DNA of 64,000 bases, taken from positions 1,812,041-1,876,040 of the forward strand of contig NC_019877.2 of the NCBI RefSeq assembly GCF_002234675.1. Direction: 5' to 3'. The DNA comes from Oryzias latipes. Its lineage: Eukaryota; Chordata; Actinopteri; Beloniformes; Adrianichthyidae. The translations under genes were made by a program, and so were the position numbers. This document shows positions 32,001 to 44,700 of the stretch, one piece after another. The notes under the pieces are model-generated. The model ran no database searches. It saw only the letters and a list, made by a program, of their open reading frames with translations, and had not been told where the DNA came from. How positions within the stretch are numbered: position 1 is the stretch's first letter; each line of letters starts with the position of its first letter.

Positions 32001-35000
32001 AAGACAGGCCCCCACCTATAGCTGAGCTTTGACTGACAGGTCTGTTTGACAGTATAATCCAACATCAATGGAATCAACTTTTGTGAAAATCTGAACACCT
32101 TTCCTGAACCCGTCCCAAAGAATCTTTATTTTTTGTTGTAAAGTTTGACAGTTTAAGTTTTTTAAACAACAACCCCCAATGATTAGTTTCTGAACTGCAC
32201 TTGACTTCAGCTGGAGTTTGTTTTCAAAAATGCTTCATTCCGGAAGTTATAGAGCTTCTAGGAGTGTGAGACAAAAGACAAAAACACCAATTTAGATTTC
32301 TCCAACATTTCATTCAAAAACAACCCATCATTTAAAGTTTGTGTGACTCTGATGCTGCTGCAGGTTACCTGTTGACGGGCTGCAACAGTCGCAGCTGACT
32401 GACAGCTCGCAGTAATCGTGGAACTTCAGAGAACAAGCATTGCAGACCAGCAGAGATGGTTTTTCATACATCCCAAGTCCACATTTCAGGTTGTTATTCC
32501 ATCCTGTGTCTGGCATTGACTTTGACCGTTCAGATTCAGATGAAGCGACGGCGGGAGACGGACGGCGGAGAGCAGCCCATGGGGGGGCAGATATGTGAGC
32601 AGCAGCAGCAGAGGCTGCAGGGCTGCCGCTGCCGCTGCTGCCGCCACGCTGGCGACAGATCTATTCTGGAACAGGAACTCCAGCAACTCCAGACTAAACC
32701 TGAGAGGGGGGCCGGAAATATGGCGGCCCACAAAGACCGACCACACGTGGTGCAGCTCACCCCCGTCTCAACTGTCCGAGACCACCCAACACTGGTTTTT
32801 GAAGACTTCTAATCTTTTTTCTGTCTAAGAAAAAAAAGGGGGGAAATTACTAAATTTGATTATTTTTTTTGTCTTTGAAAGTACCTTAAGGTACTAAAAA
32901 CTTCAAATGAGTTGATTCTTAATGATTATTTGTCTATGTGCAAGAAAACAGTCTAAAACGTAAAGGGGAGCATGTTTATAACCAACAAGGGGGGGGGGCG
33001 TTTTCTTCTGTTAAAGAGCAGCAAATGTCAAACCTCAAAAAAACAATTAGACTGACTTTTAAGTCAAAACAGGAAGCATAGTTTGTCTAGATTGTAGTTT
33101 TATTAACACTAATATGGACATTTCATCTTGTTATTTAATTGTCTTAGTATTTCCATTTTGAGCAGAAATCAGCCGTAAACATCTATTTTTACAATAATTT
33201 TATGTTTTTATGTGTGCGAGTCCTGCCAGATGATAAAGTGGTATTATGCACATTTTTGCCAAATGTCTTCAAAGATTACAAGTAAAAATGAAGAGCTGCT
33301 GTGGAGCTATATACTATATATCCCTCCTATAAATAGTGTTATTTGTAACCCCACTCCTGCTGCCGTCAGCCTGAAACACGTCTGCGTGTATTTCTGCTGT
33401 GCTGTTCACACGTCGGACACGAAAAGCTGAACCAGTCTCAGATCAACACCAGGGAAACACAAAAACCACACTTGCACTCATCTTTCTGTCTTTTTTTTAA
33501 GTCAAACTGGATCAACACCGAAGGGTCAGTCAATGCACTGAAGGTGGAAGAACATTAGTAAATAGTCTGCAGAGGAATCTGTCCTTCTGCTCAGGGGTAG
33601 AATAACACGCCGCCTGGCCTGAGTTGTAATCTGTTCTGGTTGTCACTGTGATCACACTTTTAACGACACGTGTCTTAGATAGAACTTCAAAGACTCGACA
33701 ATGAACGGCTGCAGCTTTTTTGTTGATCTGTGAAGCTTTAGGGCAGAAACCAAAGCTTCTACCATAGAAAAGGATGTTTATTAACCAAAAACTAACATTA
33801 GATGAACAACGACGACCACAAACAAATCCTGACAAACAAGTGCTTGTTTTTGGCCTTACCTCCTCCAAACGGCGCCCAGATGACTCGGCGGATGGCCTTG
33901 ACCCAGTCATCCATGTCCGTCTGGGAGTTTGCCATGAGCAGAACGGATTCATGGCTGATGGGGGTCCGGTCCTTCTCCCCTGTCCCACCTGAGGAGCACA
34001 GACCAGAAGGTAAGAGGCTCCATCTTCCATGTTTCACACTTACAGCCACATCTGTGTCCCATCAGACATTCCTCCATTTATTTTTTAGCAATAGAATAAT
34101 CAGCGGAACCACATGAGATGTAGAGATTCTAACAGTAGATTTGGATGATTCCAATCAAAAATTCAAAATATTTCACAATGACATGAAAAAATCAAATTCC
34201 AATAATCCTAGAAAACGTCCCAGTGCAGTGACTGAACATACAGCAAGACTTTGAGAACACTAGAGGGCAGCAAAGCTCCAGATAGCTCTAGAGTGGACGT
34301 CACTGGTCACATGACCGTGTGAATCTATGGCGTTAAATTCTGTGCTGTGAAACCTCAGAGCTTAAACTCTGTTTTCTGCTTCAACTACATCTGGAAAATC
34401 CTCTTAAAGATTGATGATTATAAAAAAAACAGCATTTTCAGAGACTCGACTCAATTTATGAATAATAAAACTTCAAAAAGATAGAATATAACTGCACAGA
34501 CTTTTGACTATAAAAGCACAGTGTGTTTATATTACCGTTAATCACCACATTCATGTCATTAACTGCTCCTGGGAGTCAGAATCAGTGGAAACACTAACAG
34601 CTTTATCTCTTCTATTGTTACTGAATTGACTATAGTCTTTACAAGAATCAGATTCTGATGACCTCGTCCTCCTGCTGACTCCTGGCTCTGCCTAATGCCT
34701 TAGTCCCATCTGTCCTTATGGGTGAAAAATGGTCAAAGCTGTAAGGGGAACACAGGTGATCCATGCGAAATATCAAGGTCGTTGACCCCCCAGTGAAGAC
34801 TTTTGTTCTATGGCCATGCTGCCTGCGTGCGACAGGTGAACAGTTAAGCAACAAGTGAGGGTAAGTTGGGGTGCTGGACAGACCTTGTGCAGCCCAAATC
34901 CCGCAGACTATACAATGAGCCGGTTAGTTGTGTTCACGTGCACGCTCCTCGCTGCAGCCAGACTGTTAGAAATGAGGAAATAAGACGCCGTAGTTTGTGT

Positions 35001-35680
35001 GGACGTCGCTTATGCATCACCGGTACACTCTGAGTGGTCAGTACAGAGCACTAACGCCTTACTAAAGACTAGAGCGTGGCGAAAGCATCACCCGGACGTC
35101 ACGAGTGCGTGAAACTTCCATTATCCTTACGAACACTTCACGCACGTCAGTGCCACGTTCCATTTTCATGACTTCCTGCGCTCCCCTAAAGATGCTCCTC
35201 TCTATGACCTTCCACGGACCCAAAAACCTGCAGCACCCATGCAGGTCGACCCCCCCCATTACGAGTACATGGGATGAAAGCTTTGTTTTAAAGCTTCTTA
35301 TGTTTGTGCAAAGTGATGGATTTTAGGAAGATTTAGATAATTTAGACTCGTATGTAAACATTTGTGCGTTTTGGATCCTATTTATTGCTCCTTAAATCTC
35401 TTTGACTCGTTTCTCTCCTTTCTCTTATTCGGTCTGTTTTCCTTTTTAACTGGAGTTTGAGGATTTCTGAGGGGGCGGCCCCCTCCCTGGTCCCGGGTTA
35501 GACTCGTTATTGTGGGGCGGTGGTGTTGCCACAGCCGCAGTCATTGTTGTCACAGTCATTTAGCTGCCAGAGGAGAATCCAAATATAAACAGTGGTGCTG
35601 TAAAGCTGAGGGTTCTTGAGGTCCCGCTGCCGTGATGAAGAGCGCTCCTCTGCAGCTCTCGCATTTAAAATGCACTTATG

Positions 35681-35758
<78 letters not shown>

Positions 35759-38700
35759 TGATGCATCTTTAAGATTATTTAAAACAAACACAAATTTGGA
35801 AAACTCAAACTCCGACCAGATGTCTGTTCAGGCTTTCCCTCCAAAATTCCCCGTGACCAATCAGAGTGCCTCCTCTTCATCAGTCGGAGTCTGATTCTGC
35901 AGAGCGTGCTGCAGCTCACGCATGTTTGCATTCATGCAGAAACCACTTCAAGTGTTTTCAGACCCGGCAGAGCAGCAGATAAGACGTGGACGTGGGGAGA
36001 TAAGGACAGTCCAGATTGTTCTCCTGGTATCTGGAAAAAGGCTTTTGCCCACCGTGAATGTTGGAGACAGATGAAAGCAGATCAACCACATAAACAAACG
36101 GCAGCAGCAGCACACAATTCTAACCTCATGCGGTGAACAACAACAACAACAACAACAACTACCTAACGCTAAAACCACTTTCAATAACAGTGGGAGAGTT
36201 TTTAAAGAAAGTCTCCTTCATGAGGGAAACTCGTCGTCTCTGTTGCTGAGGCTTTTTGTATTTTTCCCAAAATGAACTCAGTTCTGCTTCTGGATTCAAG
36301 ATTGATGTGTTGCCATGGTAACCTGTGATTTTCAAAATAACTTCAGTTTTCAGCAAAACTGCCAGCAGAGCATAGAATGCCACATCCAACCGCTTGTCCT
36401 TTTGTCCATCATCCATCATCCATCCATCCATCTATCCATCCATCCATCCATCCTTTCCATTCTTTCCACCCTTTTCCACCAACTCTTCCCTGCTTTCTCC
36501 TCATTGTCCTCTGAATCACTATCATCTCTTTCTTCCAGTGGAGCAGAGATGAAACGTAAATACTAAATAAAACTCGGACCACCTCAGCCGACCCAAAGTC
36601 TCCACCTTCATCTTAGTCCCACTAAACACGGGATTCTGCCCTTAACCTGCTGTCCATTCTGCTCCTCCATGCGAGTCCCACTAGAATCCAGGATCTGGAC
36701 ATTCAGAAACGTCACAGTTCCATAGAGTCAGACTGTAACAGTCAGAGGAAAAATGAAAGACATTCTAACATCTAAGAAGACTTTTTCAAACAAAAAACTT
36801 TAAGCAAACTGTTATGGACAGAAAATCACTCTCATCTTTGGCTCCAAGTCAACAAAAGAAAACACAACACAATCGGTTATTGTTTAGTGTGAAGAAGAAT
36901 AGAAAGTTTGACTCCGAGAAGGACAGAGAGTCCCTCTGACAGGGATCTTCTGGGGTTTTGCATGGATACACATAGAATCCTGTTTTCACATTCAGAAGCT
37001 TCCTTTTTGTCATTTCTCTGTATTGTTTTAAAATTCACTTGTGTTTTTGCTTTCAAGTAGATGCTAAATTAAGTTTGGAAGCAGTTTGAAGTATCTTTTT
37101 ACACCAATAAAGGAGTTGAGATGATTCCTTCTGCTGGGCTTAAGACATGCTGGAAATAAAATGAGGATGTGCTCAGACGGCATTCAAAGTGTTTCTGATC
37201 ATTTCCGTGTAAAAATTCACTTTTGTGTTACAAAAGAACCCGTGTTCGCACTAAAGTGTATGTAAGAACTCAATAAATGAGAGGTGCAGCCTGCAGCTCT
37301 GTGGAAACGGAAAACCCCGCTTCCTTGTGTTTCCAGGGCAAGCATGCACAACGATGCGCCACAATTATCTGTCAGCAACTTGGATTTCAGCACAAACAGT
37401 CATCGCAGAGCAGACGAGGACGCTGCAGGGAAACGGCGCAGAAGAAAAGGTGCGTTTCTGGAGGAGAGTGTTGCTCGGCCCAGAAAATTCCCAGAAGCGC
37501 CTCTGTAAAAGTCAGCAGCAGGACATGAATCAGCGCTCAGATCCATAAAGCTGCCGTTCATCTGACCAACAACATTCTCCCAGCGGCTCCGCCTCGGCCT
37601 CTGCCGCTCTTGTAAAAAAGCTCCAGCATCTGTTTCCCGTTACCTTGGAGACGTGGTTTCCTCAGTCTGTCCGGCTTGCAGCAGACCGGGCCCATGTCTG
37701 AGGCTGGATCGGGCTCCGGAGCGGCGCCGTTCCCTCTCCCCGGACTGCGCGCAGCCCGCTCAGGGGGCAGATGGGTGGGCAGGTAGAGCGGATGCCCCAA
37801 AGCCGCCAGTGAGGCATGCCCGATGCCAGAGGGAGCCTCGGATCCTCACTGTCCTCCTTTCATTCAGGCTTCTTCCCCGACTGCAGAGCAGGCAGCAGGT
37901 CTGTTCCCTCAGCCCCCCTGGGGAGAGGCAAATCCCCGAGGAGGAGGGTAACAAGGCCTCCTCTCAGTAACTGTGTGCAGGAACGGGGAGATGGGCCGTC
38001 CTCCATTCTTTGTCAAACAAACGCAGACGGCAGCCATCAAGCTCAGAGAGCTGAAGGAGCTGCAGCTTTCAAGAACTTTCTGTTTTTAAGTTGCACTTTT
38101 TAAAGTTCTGCCTTCAAACAAGTTAGTTTCACAGTTTATTTACACTTTACTCTTTACAAAACTTCACTCTGAGTTCTGAGTATTAAACTCGAAACCGAAG
38201 ATCAGCATTTTACTCCTAATTTTTAAAGGAACATCTTCGCTTTGCTTCATCACTGTAATGAATTCTGTCAGAATTCAGATTCAGGGAGAATTCCGTTTGG
38301 TTAGATGACACGACGCCACTAAAGCCGTACGTCCTGAATGTCAGGCTGTCAGGGACGCCACCGTTAAGCCCAAACCTTCTCAAAAATGTGTGAATTGAGC
38401 CTCCATAGACCCGAGCTAACATTTGACCGACACAGCGGCCCAGTGAAGCAGGATGAACCGCTGTGGTGGTCAGACCCAAACTGGGGTGTCAAAGCCTCAC
38501 CTGAGGGGGTTAAAGGGGTCAATCGCCACTTTAACCCCATGTCGGAAAGAGAACCCTGCATCCATCGAGGTTCAAAGACCCGCTCAGATGAAAACTGAGC
38601 TTTTTAATATGTAGCATTGGGATGAATTAAGATGAAAATGTGCATTTCTGAGGATCACCCAATTTAAATTATTCTGAAATCAGAGCAGAAGGAAAAATAC

Positions 38701-41700
38701 TGTTTGAAAAAGATCGGATTAGTGACGTAGAAATGATGCTGGGCGGGGCTGCCCGCTCCATGCTCCGCCCCTTTCAGATGCATCCACCTACAGACAAACA
38801 GATCCGTGACCGTCGTTGTTTTCCTGGTCTGAGCTGGAATCTGGATCAGAACTGGACGGACGGATGGATCTGATGTTGCTGCCGTTTTTGTTGCACCCGT
38901 AATGCTAGGCTGGAGGTGTGAGGGGCTGTAAGCTAACGGGACGGAGTGTAAACACGGCTCTCGGCAATGAGGAAGGGAAAAGGGGGCGGGGTTACTCTGC
39001 ACTAGCAGTCCCGCCCACAAATCAGAGGTGAAATTTATATAAACATGTCCAATCATAACGAAAAGACCACTGGAGACGCTTTGAAAACAGATCAGAAGAT
39101 GATGGAAGTTCAGCTCTGTCCTTTTGTGAAGGGCCGGGGCTTCTGGGAATTGTAGTTTTGGGTAAAAAAGCTTTCACGGGTCCAGCATGAGATGAAGTCA
39201 TGATGTTCAGATCATCCAACCGAAGCCCGTTACTCTTTGTGGATCTTTGGCTGGGGTTTGGGTCGGGGGGAGGTCGTCTCGCCCGTCTGCGATGTTGACC
39301 GACCATAAAACAGACACACAGACGGTCAGCGGCTCCAAACGCAAACACGCCAAACGCTGGCAGAGCTCAGCCTCCTCAGATGACCTTCTGACTCAAAGGT
39401 CATCGCTCTTTTATTCTCTGAAGTTCAGGTCCAAACCTGGACGGGGGTTCGTTCGGACCCGGAAGCTTCAATCAGGCTTTCATGAGGTGGGGGCTTCAAG
39501 TCTTATAAATAATTTTCTTTTTTTTAATCATCAGTAGCATTTTTTTAACGTAATGACGCTTTTTTTGTTTATTTCTAAATCATCAGATGTTTTTTCTTCA
39601 CAGGGTTTAGTTTGCAGTGCAGTTGTGAAATTTAAGAATGTTGAATTTCAAAGAAAAATAAAACTTTAGAAGCCTTATTATATTTATAAAAGGAAAAAGT
39701 AAATGAAATGTGTTCAGGAACTGACTCATTCTGCTGTTCTGGAGTCGTTTGTCTCCACTGTTCTGCCTCAAATGCTCAGATTTTGGCTGAATAATATTAT
39801 CTGTTATTAAAAATTAGACTGAATTCTCCAATTGACATCCTTCCACTGATTTCTTTTTTAGATGGCTCTGGCATTCCCACAACGGTTGCCAGTTCACACA
39901 AAAAATAAAAATAACACAAAAATTACTGATGTGAATAATTTCCATTGACATTATTATGGGATGGCCTAACCACCTACAGCAAAGTGTGAGATTTGGTGAT
40001 TTTTCTCGTTTTTTTCCACAATATGGGAAAACTTCGCTTTTGTTTAAGCGATTTTCATGAAATGCCACAAGCACATCACCAGCACCACAGACGCTTTGTT
40101 GACCTTTAACTATGGGGAGAGACTCCCATCTGGAATAAAAAAATAAATAAAAAATCACCTTTACTGAATAAAGTATACTTATATAGCGCTTGCTACCTTC
40201 TTACAAAGGCCCAAAGCGCTTTTACAATCACAGTCCCATTCACACACACACACATTCACACACTGATGGCGGCTTCGCTGCCGAACACTGGCGCCAGCCT
40301 CCCACCAGAGGCAAGGTGGGGTTCAGTGTCTTGCCCAAGGACACTTTGACGTGCAAGGCGGGAATCGAACCTACAATCTTACGATCATGGGTCGCCCTAC
40401 CGCTGCACCATGGCCGCCCAGCACCAGCTACAAAGGAAAACGTGTCCGGGGATTTCCATCGATTGTCTTGCAACTTCTTGAGCATCATCAAGAACCTACT
40501 GTGGAAAAAATGTTGGAATTGGAAGTTGTAGATTTTGGTGGCGTGCGCGCGGCGGGTTCGCATCTGTTGCGATCTTAGTTAGCTCGCTAATGTTTTATCG
40601 GAATGCCGTACAAATCCTGAACACGATTCCCTGCCTCAAGCTGAACAAAACGATGAAACGTACAATATGAACATATTAGGAATGTGTGTGAGTTTTGGGC
40701 ACAGGAAATGGCTCCTCCCCCCACTGATGACATCATAGCGGGCAAAACCATTAAAAACAATAGATTAGGCAAAAATCTCCACGGGGCTTTCGGGGACAAA
40801 AAAGTCAGAATTCATTAACGACACCATTAGACAGATGTCGGGGATATCCAAAGGAAGTTTTGACATTATTATGGGATGGCCTCCCAACCCACAGCTTGGC
40901 CATTTTGTGACAAAATAATAGATTTGGTAATGTTCACGTTTGCCCACAATTTGGGAAAAGTAAACTTTTATTCCAGCAGTCTTCACCAAATTTCACACAC
41001 ATGGCGCTAGCTTGGACTTTCGTCTACCGTTGACCTCGGAAAGTGAGGTATCTCCAATTAAAAAAAAATAAACTAAAGAGTTTTAGGACCAGCTACAGAT
41101 GAAAACTCATCCCAGGGAGTTTCATCGATCATCTCCTAACTTCTCTGGCGTAATCGTTAAGCAATAGGAGATAGAATGTTGTCTTAGAAGTTGTAGATTT
41201 TGAACGACGTTCGCGTGGCAAGCTTACAAAAGTGGCATTCGCCTGTTACTTGCACATTTTCCAACCAATTACTGTGGAAATTCAATGCATAAACTCCTGG
41301 TAAGAGTTAAACAAAATGATAGAACATAGGATACGACTATATTAGAAATGTGGGTGTGGTTAGCAAAGAACCTCTGTTGGTGAGGAAATCCAAAAGTTGC
41401 CTTTACAGATTTTTCCCTAGGCGACCAAAACACAAAAGGTTGCTATGGAGATAAAACCAACAGAAAAGCTGCCATTTTGAAAAAGTGTTGTCGTTTTTTT
41501 GACTTCAATTCATAAAATTGTGTGTGTGTTTGTGTAGCGTCGATTCAACAGGCCTAACTTTAAATTGGTTTCTAGGATGGATTTACTCTATTTTGTGTTT
41601 TGTTTCTACCCCCCTGGGGCAGCACAGACCTGAAAGCGAGCGGGACGTTTGGCTTTGACTAACCCTTTTGAGCTCCATCAATCCAGCTGACAGTTAGTGT

Positions 41701-44700
41701 CCATCAGCCTGGATCACATCGTGCTGCGCTTTCACTTCAACTGACTTTTACTCTGAAAATCCAGCAGAATCATGAGGTGAAGTGAAGGTGAGAAGAGAAG
41801 ACGAGTTGGGTCACAGCGCCCTCTGCTGTCCCAAAACAGGCCTGCATCTGCTGAGTGAGGGAGATGGTCTGTGGTTCCTGTTTGGGGGGGTTGTCGCTGG
41901 ACCAGAGGAAGAGGAGGGGCTCACCTGGTACGATCTCAAACAGGTGTCTTCCTGGTTCGTCCGGGTTGGCTGCGAGCTCGTTGACCTGACACCCCTGCAG
42001 AGGGATGCAGCCCTGAAACGCAGACAGAAGCTGTCAGTCAGACGTTTTCTATGTTCTCTGTTAGTTCTATGTCACCTCTAAACCCCCCGCAGCGTTTGAA
42101 GGAGCTTCTGCTGCGATGCAGCCGAAAGCAGCGCAGATGATCCGAAGACATTATCCAGATCAATACCATTTTAGCCCTGAGCGCTGAGGCCAGGCGAGCT
42201 GTGAAGACATGCCAGCGCCTGTGGGCCGGCCCGCTCGGCTGGCATCCTCCATCAAACAGGCAGAGGTCTCTGCCAAAGCGCCTCGGCCAGAGGGCTAGGC
42301 AGGCGGCCACTGGCATTAGTCACCATGGCAACAAATGGAAGGGGAGGGATGTTAGACAGGGGCAGGGCAGGGACAGAAGGATTTACGGCCTCCTCATTCA
42401 AGTAATACAAGTTACTAAATCAGATTTATGTCGTCTCCATTACAGGAACTAATGGAGACGTCGGCATCCAACAAAGGAGTCGGTTTGTCCATCAGTGGAT
42501 TGATCCCCACACCATGAAAGGAAGGCAAACCTGCCCCGATCCCCACCCAGTGTGGACGTTTCTGCACCAATCATCCTTCATCCTGGTGGGGGGGTCTCCT
42601 GCTGCAGTGATGGGAGCACCCCCCCCCCCCCCCCTCACCCACACCCATTTGTAACCCTGGATTACCTATTGATTAGAAGGGAAGCAGAGGAGGTTGAGTG
42701 GCGACGTCTCACATTCACGTCTTTGTGGGGGAGGAGTTGTTTGGGGGGGGGGGGGGGGGTCTGCATTCAAATCCCTACGGGACTAAAACGTGTTCTGGAA
42801 AATTCTGATCAGAGAAAACGGAGAAACTGTTTTCCTGCTGGAATCTCATCTGGAATGATGAAAGGAGATCACATGACGACACAATCAGATTTTAGTTGGT
42901 GAGTCAGCAGAAAGCTAGAAAAGACTTTCTCATCTGCTGAGCGATGGACGCCGTTTCCTAAACGAGACGGTCAATCCCTGTGTCTGCCGGTCAACGATGC
43001 AAACGTCGCTTTCTGAAACCGCAGATCTGTCCAACGACAAACCAGAACCCAACTGGGAGTGTCTGCAGTCTCTGGTTGTTTGTATCGTCTCTTATTTGTT
43101 TGGGTCGGGTCGGACCTCAGAACCTGTTGATCCGTATGAATCCACAATGAGCTGTTTTCTTAGTCTGCTCTATCCTAGGTCCAGGGGCGGAGCTTGACGA
43201 TTTTCTATGGGAGGGCAGGAAGTGGGCAGAACAACAGAGTGGAATCCAAATGAACGGATCAAAAATACGTATTTCAAACTGCTTTTGTCTATTTAATGCT
43301 TTTGCAGTGCTTCAAGAAGCCTGCATTGGTGATTTTTTTTTTTAGGACCTCTGTTCATAATTGTACATTCAGTTGAAAGTTGGGGGTCGGTGTTTTCGGT
43401 CCTCCAGACGATTCAGGTCTTAGTCTGGAAGCTGCAGTTTCACCGCCGTACAGCAGATGTGAAAACAATGTGCATCAAATAAAAAGCATTTCTTTGACAT
43501 TTTAATGTCCTTTCAGTTTTTACATTTAAATAGATAAGGGTTTTTAAAAATAATGAATTCCTCCACTGCAGACCCAGAGCAATTTGATTGAATTAACATT
43601 TCTGCAGATGAAGTTTCTATTTTGAAGTTGCGTTTCAGTTTTGTCGCCGTTCCCAGTTTTTTTTTTTCGTGTAACTTGTACGTATCTAGACTCGTGTGAA
43701 GGTGACGTTTACTGACGTCAGTGTAAACACATTGAGACGTGAGTTTTGGCGCTGTTTGGTCTCACAACTGTTGGGCTCCTGATAAACTGGGCAGAGCCTC
43801 CGTCCCCCCTGAACCTCCGGCGGCCCCGCTGGCACCTGCGGTTTGGTTTCCTCCTCGTCTTTGTAGAAGAACAGCTGGTCTGAGCGCAGGACGAACCAGC
43901 GCAGCTGCCAGTTCTTCATGATGCTGCGCTGCTTCTTCAGCCACCCGGCCTTCAGCGCCCCCTCCTGGAGGCCGGGGGACCCCGGCCGGCAGGGACCCCG
44001 CGACACCTCCCCCATCACCATGCTCTTTGACCTGGCTGGGGACACAAACAGAGACCTGGTCAGGTCCTTCAGGTGACGGGAACCGCCGGGTCTCTGCGCA
44101 GAACAACAGATAATAATGGGACCACAGGGGACCCCCGGAGCTGCTGGGCCGACTGATTCCCAGCAAACCAGGGTAACCTGAGCTCCACCAAGGACACATT
44201 AGAAGGAAACACAGCATCTCCTATTGATCAAGTATGAAACGGATCTTTCATTGTTTTTAAGACTCACTTGGCTCTAAAGAATCGATCGATGAGGGATGGA
44301 GCTTTACTGAAAATAAATCCAGATTCTAACTCAGGCAGATTTAGTTTTTGGCTGTAGTTTAATTTATTTACCAATCAAAGACCGACATCGGTTCATTTGT
44401 GTCACTTGTTTTTCGCGACAAACAAAATTGGTTTGGAGTGAAAATTCTAAAACAGAATCCGGGTTCATAATTAATCGTAAACAGAGATGTGAATAAAGAT
44501 CCAACACAGATTTATTTAAATTTGCATTTGAAAGGTAACTATTAAAAAGCAGCTCCCCCAACAAAACCATCCATTCTCAGATGAGGCTGGGATGACAGAA
44601 GCGGTTGAGGGGGGGTCCAAAAATCAATGTTTGTTTTTTCATGCCTCCAGCATGTTTTTCACTCCCACCATTTGTTACCCGGCAGGCAGTAGATGCTCTG

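Larger units (their letters stand above)
33989..41924 (-). other. arhgap22: arhgap22 intron 3
   Basis: Large intron holding a long TA microsatellite (35682-35753), AAC and CATC runs, the candidate first exon at 37644-37695 in a CpG-rich patch, family B and E repeats, and a SINE. From 34000 to 35600 and from 36500 to 37500 I see nothing interpretable. Confidence 0.6.

Noticed and set aside
35616-35894. Open frame with long Tyr-Ile run
   Set aside because: Translation of the TA microsatellite.
40190-40563. 113-codon and 107-codon frames overlapping on both strands
   Set aside because: They translate the SINE and its flanks.
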